From assembly GCA_023386955.1 (NCBI GenBank), contig JAEWIS010000038.1, positions 62,001-126,000 on the forward strand: a DNA stretch of 64,000 bases, read 5' to 3'. Position 1 is the stretch's first letter, and every line of letters starts with the position of its first letter. Under the pieces are notes generated by a model. That model was not told where the DNA came from and ran no database searches. It saw only the letters and a list, made by a program, of their open reading frames with translations. Positions 50,075 to 58,682 of the stretch are shown in pieces. Source of the DNA: Bacillota bacterium (GTDB lineage: Bacteria; Bacillota; Bacilli; Paenibacillales; NBRC-103111). A program made the translations under genes and the position numbers.

Positions 50075-51846
50075 CGCTGACCACCGCCCCCGGCGCCTGC
50101 GCCTGCTCCAGCACCGCCTCCGGCTCCTCCGCCACCGGTAGTGCCGCCTTGCCGTGTACCTCCGCCACCGCCACCGCCTTGCTGCATCCGTTCCTGGAAC
50201 TGCTGCATCATAGCCGGATCGATCTGCATCCCCTGGCCGTTTTGACCGCCCTGCTGGAACTGCTGCCGCAGCTTCTGGATTTCATCGGCGCTCATGCTTT
50301 GAGTTTTGGTTTGGATGGGGATCACAACGGTTTGACCTTCGCTTAAACCATTGGTTACTTCCACATTGGTTTTATTGCGGATGCCGATTTTAATCTCATG
50401 CTGTTCCTCGTAGGTGCCGTCCTCGTTTTTGATTTTCACGTAATATTTGCCTGCCCGGCTCTGTAAAGCTTCCAGAGGAATCATGAGGATCCCCTGTTTA
50501 TTCTGGATCAGAATCTCGCCGGTTGCGGTCATGCCGTACTTCAACCCGTCCGGCTTGGACACGGTTACCACCGCATCATAGTATGTAACGCCATTTGTCG
50601 TCGTACCGACAGTGGATACCTGGGTCACTTCACCCTTATAGGTTTTGTTCTTGATGGAATCCACCTTCACATCCACCTGCATGCCGACCTTAATATTGGG
50701 CAGATCCAGCTCATCCACCTGAATGGCAAGAGTCATGGTTTCCATACTGGCCACACCGCCGAACTGGGTTGCGCTGGTCACCTTGGTTCCCGGCACCAGT
50801 GTGGTCAGGATATTGGTCCGCTGGTTGACAAAGTCGGTGGAGAACACACCGTCGAAGGGTGCCTTGATGGTCAGGGCATCCAACTGCTCCTGCAGGGTGT
50901 CGATGGTGAGCTGCTGCTGGTCATAATTCGTCTTTTTGGTCAGATAGTCGTTGTTGATATCCGGGTTGGCAATGACCACAATCAGCTGGCCCTTTTGCAC
51001 ATAATCGCCGGTTTTCACATTCAACTGCTCAACGGTGCCGGCCACCCCGGCCAGAATATTCACCGTTTGGCTATAGGCCAAGGTTCCTTCCTTGCGGGAC
51101 TCCGCTGTGCCGGTGGCGGTCGTAATCTTGCCGGTCACCTTCAGCCCCGCGTCCATGGTGGCATCATTCTCCACGGTAATTTCCACATCCAGCAGGCGGT
51201 TGCCCTTTAGATCCGGCTTAGGGTCCTTGCCGATATTGGTGACCTTACCGGTTTTGGTCATCATGAAGCTGTCGATGGTCAGCTCCACGGATTCTCCGGT
51301 TTGGAACTGCTGGGCATCCTCCATCAAAAAGGGCAGCGTCACTACCAGCTTGGTATTATCGGAAACCGTGCCGATTTTGGCCTTGCGGTTCAGCTCCACG
51401 CCGGCATCCAATCCATTAGCTAGAGTAATCACTCCGCTTATAGGGGAAACAGTCGTCAGGGCGTTCATTTGCTCCGTAACATCATTCAAATTCGCTTCCA
51501 AGGTAGCCAAGGTGGCTTGCGCCTTGGTCATGTTATTGCTCAAGGTAGCGCTGGTCAGCTCAACCAGGACGTCATCCTTTTTGACATCCATATTGCGGGT
51601 CAAATTGATCTTACTGATGACTGCTTCGGCAGGAGCCTGAATGGTTTTGGTTTCCTTGGGCTGAAGCTGGGACGTGCCTGTCACCGAGGACCGGATATCC
51701 CCTTTGGTGACCTTGGCTGTCAGCTCCGTATCCTTGCTGCTTCCCGAAGCCTCACGCTGACCCAGATAAAGCCATGTTCCGCCCCCGCAGACCACCACAA
51801 CCAGAGCCATGAGCAGCCATCGTTTATTCCGTTTTAACCAATTCAT
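50071..51846 (-). CDS. MacA/HlyD-type membrane fusion adaptor
   Basis: About 591 residues. An N-terminal anchor helix (WLLMALVVVVCGGGTWLYLG), a lipoyl/barrel-sandwich hybrid domain with coiled-coil hairpins (SATLSNNMTKAQATLATLEA; KKTNYDQQQLTIDTLQEQLD), a beta-barrel region, and an unusual C-terminal Gln/Gly-rich tail of about 60 residues ending AGAGAGAGGGGQR. In Firmicutes these adaptors work with MacB-like ABC pumps. ATG at 51846 has GGAGG 7 nt upstream; the frame starting at 51888 is rejected. Confidence 0.9.
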   Translation of the reverse strand: MNWLKRNKRWLLMALVVVVCGGGTWLYLGQREASGSSKDTELTAKVTKGDIRSSVTGTSQLQPKETKTIQAPAEAVISKINLTRNMDVKKDDVLVELTSATLSNNMTKAQATLATLEANLNDVTEQMNALTTVSPISGVITLANGLDAGVELNRKAKIGTVSDNTKLVVTLPFLMEDAQQFQTGESVELTIDSFMMTKTGKVTNIGKDPKPDLKGNRLLDVEITVENDATMDAGLKVTGKITTATGTAESRKEGTLAYSQTVNILAGVAGTVEQLNVKTGDYVQKGQLIVVIANPDINNDYLTKKTNYDQQQLTIDTLQEQLDALTIKAPFDGVFSTDFVNQRTNILTTLVPGTKVTSATQFGGVASMETMTLAIQVDELDLPNIKVGMQVDVKVDSIKNKTYKGEVTQVSTVGTTTNGVTYYDAVVTVSKPDGLKYGMTATGEILIQNKQGILMIPLEALQSRAGKYYVKIKNEDGTYEEQHEIKIGIRNKTNVEVTNGLSEGQTVVIPIQTKTQSMSADEIQKLRQQFQQGGQNGQGMQIDPAMMQQFQERMQQGGGGGGGTRQGGTTGGGGAGGGAGAGAGAGGGGQR

Positions 51847-51891
51847 CCTTCCGCCTCCTAAAACACCGCGATTATCCGTTTTGTCCAACTG

Positions 51892-52539
51892 TCAAAGCTG
51901 AATTTTCTGTTCCAGCCGCTCCAGAAGCAGCTGCTCCACATTCTTTTCCCCTGCCGCCCAGGCTCCGGGGCCGGTTCCATCCGGACCGGGAGAAATCGTA
52001 ACGCCAGGCGGGCCGGAAGCGTCCGTTCCCGGATGCTCGGGATGTGCCTGGTCCGTCCGGTGCATCCAATCCTGCTTCCAGCGCTGCCATTCCTCATCCG
52101 TAAGGCCGCCATCCCTGCGGTTATCCGGCGGTTTGCCTCTTCCGGGATCATTCCCCCGGTTGATCCAAACGGTGTAAAAGGCCATTTGCTCCTCCCCGAA
52201 GGTGTGCAAAATCGCCTTTTTGTCTTCGTCGTCCATGGTTCCTTTTTCCACATTCTGTCTGACTAGTGGCAGCACCGCCTCCGCTTGCATTTTGGTCAGG
52301 GTTGTTTTCGGTTTGTCGTCCATCTCCAGCAGGAAATGAAAGAATTGGACCATATCCGCTTCCGGCAGGCTTTGAATCGGCTCCAGCGTCGCCGACGGCG
52401 CCGGGGTTCCTGCAGGGCTTACGGATGGAGATATGGACGGGGCCGCCGTGCGGGACTCCAACCGGCTTATGCAGCCGGCGGCAACAAGGAGCCCGCAGAC
52501 CGCCAAAAAAAGAAGGACTATGTAGCTTTTCCTACGCAT
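51892..52539 (-). CDS. Putative lipoprotein of unknown function
   Basis: About 215 residues. A lipoprotein signal with lipobox VAAGC near residue 20 is followed by a Ser/Pro-rich linker (to about 50) and a helical, charged domain (MVQFFHFLLEMDDKPKTTLT; WQRWKQDWMHRTDQ) with a Gly/Pro-rich C-terminal segment. It is first in the adaptor-ATPase-permease unit, 45 bp before the adaptor. The start at 52539 fits a ribosome site; the one at 52578 does not. Function unknown; a sensor or chaperone of the transporter is possible. Confidence 0.8.
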   Translation of the reverse strand: MRRKSYIVLLFLAVCGLLVAAGCISRLESRTAAPSISPSVSPAGTPAPSATLEPIQSLPEADMVQFFHFLLEMDDKPKTTLTKMQAEAVLPLVRQNVEKGTMDDEDKKAILHTFGEEQMAFYTVWINRGNDPGRGKPPDNRRDGGLTDEEWQRWKQDWMHRTDQAHPEHPGTDASGPPGVTISPGPDGTGPGAWAAGEKNVEQLLLERLEQKIQL

Positions 52540-52616
52540 AGTGAAGTCCCCCTCTCCTCCATGTTCAACCCAAAACAAACTCCTCCGAATGAAAAAACGT
52601 CGTACAGCGTTTTTTC

Positions 52617-52647
52617 ACAAAAAAAATCCTGACGATACCGTCAGGAT
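52617..52647 (-). terminator. Terminator of the two-component system operon
   Basis: ATCCTGACG-GTAT-CGTCAGGAT on the minus strand followed by a T run. It separates the kinase gene from the lipoprotein gene. Confidence 0.9.
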
Positions 52648-52708
52648 AGCGGACAACTTTGAAGCAGGTATGCATGATTTGTAAAAAAGATGTGAAATGA
52701 TGGGGAAA

Positions 52709-52846
52709 TCTAACGGAAGCAGATGACGCTATTGTGTTCAAAACTCGTTTATATCAGGCTGTTTGATCCAAATAGCGTTTCTAGCCGCCGTTAGTATTTC
52801 AAAAGTAGTGTTTTTGCCGAAATAGCGTCTCTTAGCGCCGTTAGAA
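52709..52846. repeat. Second cluster of TAACGG-type intergenic repeats
   Basis: Three units of about 37-40 bp share TCTAACGG...nAGAnACGCTATT: 52709-52745 on plus, 52758-52797 and 52806-52846 on minus. They lie between the kinase stop and its terminator. The TAACGG start resembles the units at 713-898 but the body differs (GACGCTATTT). Confidence 0.65.
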
Positions 52847-52878
52847 TTCCTCTTGGAAGAAAGCGGGAGCCCGAAGCG

Positions 52879-54360
52879 TCAAACCGAGGCCGCCAACGGA
52901 AAATGCAGGGTGAAAACAGTCCCCTCTCCCGGCACGCTCGCAACCCCGATCTGGCCGTCCATACCGCTGACCAGATGCTTGGCAATGGTTAAGCCCAAGC
53001 CGGTCCCGCCGCCATCCTTGCCGGCGCGGGAGGGATCCGCCTTGTAGAAACGCTCCCAGATCCGTTTGACCTCCTCCTCTGTCATTCCCTTGCCCGTATC
53101 GGCTACACTGACCTCGAACCGGCCGTTAGCAGCAGACATGCTCACCGTGATACGTTTGCCCTCCGGCGTAAACTTGATGGCATTGTGCAGCAGATTGTTG
53201 AGAATCTGGGCGTACCGGTCCGGATCCAGCCTGACCAATGCCTGGCGCTCCTCCTCCGATTCCGGCTCCTTCACCTCCAGCACCAGGCCTTTGGCTTTAA
53301 TGGTTGGAGCGATCAGCTCCAGCACCTCGCGGGTTTTCTTCATGGCAGGCACAGGCTCGAAGCGGTAAATATCCGTGCCGTTCTGGATCCGGGCAAGATC
53401 CAACAGCTCGTCCACCAGACGGCCCAGCCGCTGCACCTCCATATCGCAAATGTCCAGGTAACGGGCATGTTTGTCCGGCGGAATCACATTATCCTTCATG
53501 GCCATGATCATCCCCCGCAGCGCTGTCAGCGGAGAACGCAGCTCGTGGGAAACATTGGCCAAGAAATCCTGCCGGGAATCCTCCCAACGCTCCATTTCCT
53601 CAATCATAATATTGAAGCTTTTGGCAACTTGCCCGATTTCGTCGTCTGACCCCTCCGGAATCCTGATGTTGAAATTCCGCTCTGCCACCGCCAGGGACGC
53701 CCGGTTCATCTCCTGCAGCGGACGCGCCAGCTTCCGGCTGATAATATACAGAATCAGGCCAACAGCGATCAGGGAGAAAATCAGCGGCACCCAGATATTC
53801 CAACGGACCGCATTCACCACATTGGTAATATCCTCCACCGGCGTATGGAAAAAAGCCACCGTAGACTGCCCGTTCAGCTGGAGAGGCATGTAATAGATAA
53901 GAAAGCTGCTTTTCCGCTGGGTGGGACCGTTAGGCCCTTCCGGCCGGCCGGGGGGACCCACCGGCAGATGCTCCACGAAAAAATCCCGGTTATTGCTTAA
54001 AGCTTTGCTGAAGGCGCTCTGCAGGGATTTGGGCAGCGTCTGTCCCTCCCCGGAGGGATCGGTGCTGTAAATGATGGTGCCCGCCTGATCCATAATCCAG
54101 ATCTGGCCGTTAAAGCTGCGGGAGATCAGCCGCATGGAGATCCGCAGCTCCCGGCTGTAAAAGCTGCCGTCCTGGTAGCTTTTGGCTACCTGCATCAGAT
54201 CCGCCGAACGGTCCACCAGAAGCTGCTTCTTATCCTTATAGAACAGCTCCGAAAAATAATTGCTCCAAAACACCGCCAACGCCAGAAAAAACAGAATACA
54301 TGTAGCCAGGAAGGAAAAAAACAGCTTCAGATACAGACTCTGCCTGAGCTTTCGGATCAT
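52879..54360 (-). CDS. Membrane sensor histidine kinase, HAMP type
   Basis: 493 residues. TM1 near 12-34, an extracellular sensor of about 150 residues, TM2 near 190-212, HAMP, then HisKA with the phospho-His in FLANVSHELRSPLTAL, and HATPase with ILNNLLHNAIKF, VADTGKGM and GGGTGLGLTIAKHLV. Its partner is the OmpR-type regulator, which overlaps by 4 bp. The adjacent MacAB-like unit suggests control of envelope stress or antimicrobial efflux. Confidence 0.94.
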   Translation of the reverse strand: MIRKLRQSLYLKLFFSFLATCILFFLALAVFWSNYFSELFYKDKKQLLVDRSADLMQVAKSYQDGSFYSRELRISMRLISRSFNGQIWIMDQAGTIIYSTDPSGEGQTLPKSLQSAFSKALSNNRDFFVEHLPVGPPGRPEGPNGPTQRKSSFLIYYMPLQLNGQSTVAFFHTPVEDITNVVNAVRWNIWVPLIFSLIAVGLILYIISRKLARPLQEMNRASLAVAERNFNIRIPEGSDDEIGQVAKSFNIMIEEMERWEDSRQDFLANVSHELRSPLTALRGMIMAMKDNVIPPDKHARYLDICDMEVQRLGRLVDELLDLARIQNGTDIYRFEPVPAMKKTREVLELIAPTIKAKGLVLEVKEPESEEERQALVRLDPDRYAQILNNLLHNAIKFTPEGKRITVSMSAANGRFEVSVADTGKGMTEEEVKRIWERFYKADPSRAGKDGGGTGLGLTIAKHLVSGMDGQIGVASVPGEGTVFTLHFPLAASV

Positions 54361-55085
54361 GTCCGTTCCACCTCAAAGGAATACCCGATTCCCCATAAGG
54401 TCTGGATGGTCCAGGCCGGGCAAACCCCCAGCTTCTTCCGGATATTCTTCACATGGGCATCCACCGTGCGGGTCCCGCCGGCAAAATCGAACTTCCACAC
54501 CTGCTCCAGCAGCTCCTCCCGGGTGTATACCCGCCCAGGCGAGGATGCAATAAAATACAACAGCTCAATCTCTTTGGGTGTCAGCTCTACCCGCTCCCCG
54601 TCCACGGCCACCTTGTATTGCTCCAGATCCACCAGCAGCCCCGGATATTCCAAAATACGACGCTCTGTCTGTTTGGCATCCTTGCGTGTACTGGTATTTT
54701 TGGCCCGTTTCAGAATAGCCTTCATCCGCGCCACCAGCTCATTGGGATCAAACGGCTTCACCATATAATCATCCACACCCAAATTGAACCCGCGCAGCTT
54801 GTCAATGGATTCGCCCTTGGCCGTCAGCATAATAATAGGAAGCTCGTTGAGCGGCTCCGGCAAAGCCCGGATCCCGCGGCACAAATCAAACCCGCTGATA
54901 TCCGGCAGCATCACGTCGAGCACCGCCAGATCGGGACGCTCCTCCTCCACCGTTTTCACCACATCCTTGCCGGAGTTCAGAACAATAGGGATATACCCGA
55001 CATGCTCCGTATACAGCCGGATCACTTCCACAATATTCGGCTCATCGTCTACGATAAGGACCTTGGTACCTGCTGCACCGTTCAT
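54357..55085 (-). CDS. OmpR/PhoB-type response regulator
   Basis: 242 residues. Receiver domain with VLIVDDEPNIV, phosphoacceptor Asp in AVLDVMLPDISG and Lys in MVKPFDPN. A C-terminal winged helix (VELTPKEIELLYFIASSPGR; RTVDAHVKNIRKKLG) binds DNA. It overlaps both the kinase gene and the DUF309 gene by 4 bp. Confidence 0.95.
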   Translation of the reverse strand: MNGAAGTKVLIVDDEPNIVEVIRLYTEHVGYIPIVLNSGKDVVKTVEEERPDLAVLDVMLPDISGFDLCRGIRALPEPLNELPIIMLTAKGESIDKLRGFNLGVDDYMVKPFDPNELVARMKAILKRAKNTSTRKDAKQTERRILEYPGLLVDLEQYKVAVDGERVELTPKEIELLYFIASSPGRVYTREELLEQVWKFDFAGGTRTVDAHVKNIRKKLGVCPAWTIQTLWGIGYSFEVERT

Positions 55086-55651
55086 ATGCCATCCCTCTCT
55101 GTTACATCCGGCTGAGATTGTCTCCGCATAGCAAGCTGTCTGGCCCGCTCCGCCACCACATCCGTCCTGTCCCGAAGAAGATGACGGTGAACCAGCATAT
55201 CTTCATTCAAGGGGCTCCTTCTGCCCCACTCGCAGCCCCAGGCCTTGCATAGATCCATGGCTTCCCGGAGAAGTCCGCCGTCAAGAAAAGGCAGCGCCAT
55301 ATCCTCGAATATCCTGGTTTCCGCCCCGACCCCGTAATCCTGTGTCAATGCGTCATACCGGGTCCGCAGCATCCCCAACAGCTTCACCGGATCAAGTCCC
55401 GCCCGCTCCGGGCTGACATTGGTCAAGTGGATCACCGCCTGCTCCAGCATCTTCCCGGCACCCGGCAGATTGCCGCGTCGCTCATGGTACAAGGACACCG
55501 CCACCTGGATAAGACCATGCCAAACCTCCTTCAGCAGCGGGTCCTGCTCCTCTTTCCAATGCTCCTCCAACAGCTCGTGGCATTCAAAATAGTCTCGGGT
55601 TCCATGAAAATGGGCTAAATAAGTCACATATGCATCAGAAAATCCGTTCAT
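55082..55651 (-). CDS. DUF309-domain protein
   Basis: About 189 residues. The N-terminal region FHGTRDYFECHELLEEHWKE, then VWHGLIQVAVSLYHERRGNL, matches DUF309, a helical family with conserved Glu/His residues (E-C-H-E) that may bind metal. The remainder has no known domain. The longer frame from 55690 is dropped for the ATG at 55651. It is the first gene of the DUF309-regulator-kinase unit. No function is established. Confidence 0.85.
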   Translation of the reverse strand: MNGFSDAYVTYLAHFHGTRDYFECHELLEEHWKEEQDPLLKEVWHGLIQVAVSLYHERRGNLPGAGKMLEQAVIHLTNVSPERAGLDPVKLLGMLRTRYDALTQDYGVGAETRIFEDMALPFLDGGLLREAMDLCKAWGCEWGRRSPLNEDMLVHRHLLRDRTDVVAERARQLAMRRQSQPDVTERDGI

Positions 55652-55803
55652 TTCCACACCTTCACCGTCCTGTCTAAAAACCAATATCACTTATTTTAAC
55701 AAATGTGCATCAATAGTGAAACCGCATCACATTCTATCCGTATGAGTAAATGATAAAAAGTGCTAAACATCACACTAACCTCTAAAGGAGAAATCGCAGC
55801 AAT

Positions 55804-56235
55804 ATGAAAAAAGTCATCAAGCTTGTCCTATGCTTATCCTTGGTATTCGGTGTTACGGCTACCGTATTACCGGTCCAAACGGAAGCCGCTTCTTATGCCA
55901 AAGCCTATAGATCGCCCAAGGGCAGCTACAAGGCGCCCGCTCCCAAATCCAATTCGGGCGTGAATAAAACCACCCCCGACTCCAACACCAAGGCGCCCGG
56001 AACCGCTGCATCCACTACACCCAAACGCAGCTTTTTCGGCGGCGGATTTGCCAGAGGCCTGTTCCTTGGCGGCCTTGCCGGTCTGATGTTTGGCGGTTTG
56101 TTCGGCAATATGGGCTTTTTGGGCCAGATGCTGGGTCTCTTCGTTAACGTCTTCGCCATCATTGCCGTTATCATGGCCGTCCGCAGTCTCATCAGCTACT
56201 TCCGGAAAAGACGCTACAGCGGCCGGAGGTACTAA
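55804..56235 (+). CDS. Tim44-like membrane protein
   Basis: 143 residues. A signal peptide to about 28 (ending TEAAS) is followed by a Pro/Lys/Ser-rich linker, a Gly/Phe/Leu-rich segment (GGGFARGLFLGGLAGLMFGG), a hydrophobic helix (GLFVNVFAIIAVIMAVRSLI) and a basic C-terminus. The short Gly-rich, helix-ending layout matches proteins annotated as Tim44-like in Bacilli. It is 3 bp from the YxcD gene. Function unknown. Confidence 0.72.
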   Translation: MKKVIKLVLCLSLVFGVTATVLPVQTEAASYAKAYRSPKGSYKAPAPKSNSGVNKTTPDSNTKAPGTAASTTPKRSFFGGGFARGLFLGGLAGLMFGGLFGNMGFLGQMLGLFVNVFAIIAVIMAVRSLISYFRKRRYSGRRY

Positions 56236-56238
56236 TCC

Positions 56239-56517
56239 ATGGTTTTGAATGAGCAGGAGATAATGAATGCCATCTGCCTGAATACGGCCTTGCGCAAGCA
56301 AATCCGGCCGGAGGCCGTGGACGTGCAGCTGATGTATGATGACGATCTGGGATATTCCGCGGAAGTCACCACTATGGGCCGGAGCCAGTACATCATCGAA
56401 GCCACCATTTTGGAGGCAATTGAGCAGTATCTGTACAAGGAGCATGGGCTTCAGGTGTTCCGCAGCCAGATCAGCCTGGATATTGAGGATGAAATGATCG
56501 CCAGAGTCGCGGTATAA
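56239..56517 (+). CDS. yxcD: YxcD-family protein (DUF2653)
   Basis: 92 residues. The core IRPEAVDVQLMYDDDLGYSA, then RSQYIIEATILEAIEQYL, is the YxcD/DUF2653 pattern. Soluble and acidic; its role is unknown. It follows the Tim44-like gene by 3 bp, so it is probably co-transcribed. Confidence 0.85.
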   Translation: MVLNEQEIMNAICLNTALRKQIRPEAVDVQLMYDDDLGYSAEVTTMGRSQYIIEATILEAIEQYLYKEHGLQVFRSQISLDIEDEMIARVAV

Positions 56518-56534
56518 ACGTTTCCACTACAGCC

Positions 56535-56574
56535 AAAGCCCTTCATGTCACAGAAGACATGAGGGGCTTTTTTT
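56535..56574 (+). terminator. Terminator downstream of yxcD
   Basis: AAAGCCC-TCATGTC pairs with GACATGA-GGGCTTT, followed by TTTT. Confidence 0.9.
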
Positions 56575-56664
56575 GATGACAAAAAATTTCCATATTTTCC
56601 TGCGCAACAAATCTATCATTCTGCCGTTTAATAGAGTAGAAACTGGTAGAAAGAAGAGTGACGC

Positions 56665-58587
56665 ATGAGGAATTGGATGTATAAAGGATTAGCTGTTTCA
56701 TTAGCCTGCGCCATTGCCGTTCCCTTCCTGGCCCCCACCCAAGGACTTGCGGCGGCGGACAAAACTACCAAGTACCGGGTTTATCAGTTCGACCAGCCCG
56801 TTAAGGAATTCCAGGATTACAACCAAGCTGTCGCGTATGCCCAATACTTCTATGCCAGCCGTGTGGAGGAAATCAGCACCGGCGCATGGAAATGGGACAA
56901 CTACCCCCGTTACCAGGTGTATCAATTGGATTATGCGCTTCCCGACGGCGCCTTCCGCACCTTGGAGGAAGCCGTGGCCGAAGCTGCCAAATGGGGAGTC
57001 TCCAGCGTCCGCGATCTCCAGGGTAGCGGATGGGTATGGAACAACTACCCCCGCTACCGGGTATATCAAGGGGATGCCACTCTTGACGGCTGGTCCTTTA
57101 CTACCCTCAATGCAGCCATCGCCGAAGCCCGGAAATGGGGCGGCGCGCATATCATCGACTTGTCGGATAACCACTGGGTCTGGGATAACCTGAGCAGCAA
57201 GGAAAAAGCGGAGCTCCGCAACGGCCAGTTGGCTTACCAGGTTTACCAGGGTACTTACTCTCAGGACAGCTGGCGTTTCGTCTATCTGGAGGATGCAGTG
57301 AACGAGGCCCTGAATTGGGGCGGCTCCCAGATTGTCCGGATCGCGGATAAGAAAACTGTGTTTACCAACTTCAAGGAATACAAGGTGTATCAGAACGAAA
57401 ACCTTCTGGATGAATTCGTCAGCCTGGATCAAGCTGCCGATTACGCCCGGCTGTGGGGACACTCCACCATCCGCCTTAACGGCAAGATTATCTGGAATAA
57501 TTATCCTACCTATACCGTCTACCAGAACAGCAATTTGATCGGCGAATATAATAAGCTCAGCGATGCGTTAAACTACGCTTCCTATTACTCCAATGCCTCC
57601 ATCCGCAGCCGGGAAGGGATGAAATTCTGGAATAATTTCCGCGCGCTGCAGATTTGGAGCTGGAACGGCTCCTCCGCTAAAAGCACCATCGACACCCAAA
57701 CCTCCAACCTGATGGGACTTGATGTGGATTCTCCCAGCTGGTTCACCCTGGAGGATGCCACTGGCAAGCTGAAGGATGCCTCCAGCAAGGAGACCGTGGA
57801 TCTTCTTCGCAGCCGGGGTTACCAGGTGCATCCGTTGGTCAGCAACCAATTCGACAGCGCTCTAACCACCCAGTTCCTGGCGGATAAGGATGCCCAGGCC
57901 CGCTTTATCTCAGCGTTGGTGGCCAAAAGCGCCCAGCTCCGTGTGGACGGGATCAACGTGGATTTTGAAAGCTTGAACGGCAAGGACCGGGCTGCATTCA
58001 CCACATTCATTACCAATCTGACCGCCGCCGCCCATCAACAAGGGCTCAAAATCTCTGTAGATCTTCCCCGCGGCAGCGTTAAGTGGAACCATCTCACCGC
58101 CTTCGACCATGAAAAGCTGGGCAGTATCGTGGACTATGTGATTACGATGACCTATGACCAGCATTATTCCGGCAGCACTGTACCCGGTTCTGTTGCAGGT
58201 CTGCAGTGGGTGGAGGAAGGCATTGAAGAGTTCCTGTCCTATGGCATTCCACGAGACAAGCTGATCCTGGGCATCCCCTTCTATGTACGGGAATGGACAC
58301 TGGATGCCAACGGCGGATTATTAGGAAATAAAGCACTGTACTCCCGGGATCTCAAGGCCTTGATGGCTTCCAGGCCGACTGTCTCCACTTGGGACAAAAC
58401 CTTTAACCAATACAAGGTGGAATATTACGGCGATGACGGCAACAAGCGGGTCTTCTGGCTGGAAAATCAGGAATCGGTCAAAGCACGGCTTGAGCTCGCC
58501 AAAAAGTACGACCTGGTCGGTGTAGCCGCCTGGCGGCTGGGCCAGGAGGATCCCGCCTTCTGGGAAACCATTCTCCAGAATAAATAA
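56665..58587 (+). CDS. Secreted GH18-family glycosidase with six N-terminal repeats
   Basis: 640 residues. A signal peptide to about 32 is followed by six repeats (about 36-355), each starting Y-x-V-Y-Q and ending W-x-N-Y/F-P/x. The GH18 catalytic barrel is C-terminal: DGINVDFE at residues 428-435, with Glu435 as the expected acid and Asn where many family members have a second Asp; VDYVITMTYDQHYSG and LILGIPFYVREW also fit. This core resembles the spore cortex-lytic and SLH-linked GH18 group (SleL/YaaH). The target could be wall or spore peptidoglycan or chitin-like glycans. Confidence 0.87.
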   Translation: MRNWMYKGLAVSLACAIAVPFLAPTQGLAAADKTTKYRVYQFDQPVKEFQDYNQAVAYAQYFYASRVEEISTGAWKWDNYPRYQVYQLDYALPDGAFRTLEEAVAEAAKWGVSSVRDLQGSGWVWNNYPRYRVYQGDATLDGWSFTTLNAAIAEARKWGGAHIIDLSDNHWVWDNLSSKEKAELRNGQLAYQVYQGTYSQDSWRFVYLEDAVNEALNWGGSQIVRIADKKTVFTNFKEYKVYQNENLLDEFVSLDQAADYARLWGHSTIRLNGKIIWNNYPTYTVYQNSNLIGEYNKLSDALNYASYYSNASIRSREGMKFWNNFRALQIWSWNGSSAKSTIDTQTSNLMGLDVDSPSWFTLEDATGKLKDASSKETVDLLRSRGYQVHPLVSNQFDSALTTQFLADKDAQARFISALVAKSAQLRVDGINVDFESLNGKDRAAFTTFITNLTAAAHQQGLKISVDLPRGSVKWNHLTAFDHEKLGSIVDYVITMTYDQHYSGSTVPGSVAGLQWVEEGIEEFLSYGIPRDKLILGIPFYVREWTLDANGGLLGNKALYSRDLKALMASRPTVSTWDKTFNQYKVEYYGDDGNKRVFWLENQESVKARLELAKKYDLVGVAAWRLGQEDPAFWETILQNK

Positions 58588-58594
58588 ACGTGAG

Positions 58595-58655
58595 CAGCCC
58601 ATCAGCGGACGAAGCACGGACCTCAGAATGCAGGCGTGATTCCCGGGATGGGCTG
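58595..58655 (+). terminator. Terminator of the GH18 gene
   Basis: CAGCCCATC (58595-58603) pairs with GATGGGCTG (58647-58655), followed by TGTTTTCT. Confidence 0.7.
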
Positions 58656-58682
58656 TGTTTTCTGTTAGTGGGAAAGGAGGAA

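Noticed and set aside
58590-58682. GTG-started N-terminal extension of the ICMT-like protein
   Set aside because: The extension runs through the GH18 terminator hairpin and lacks a ribosome site.
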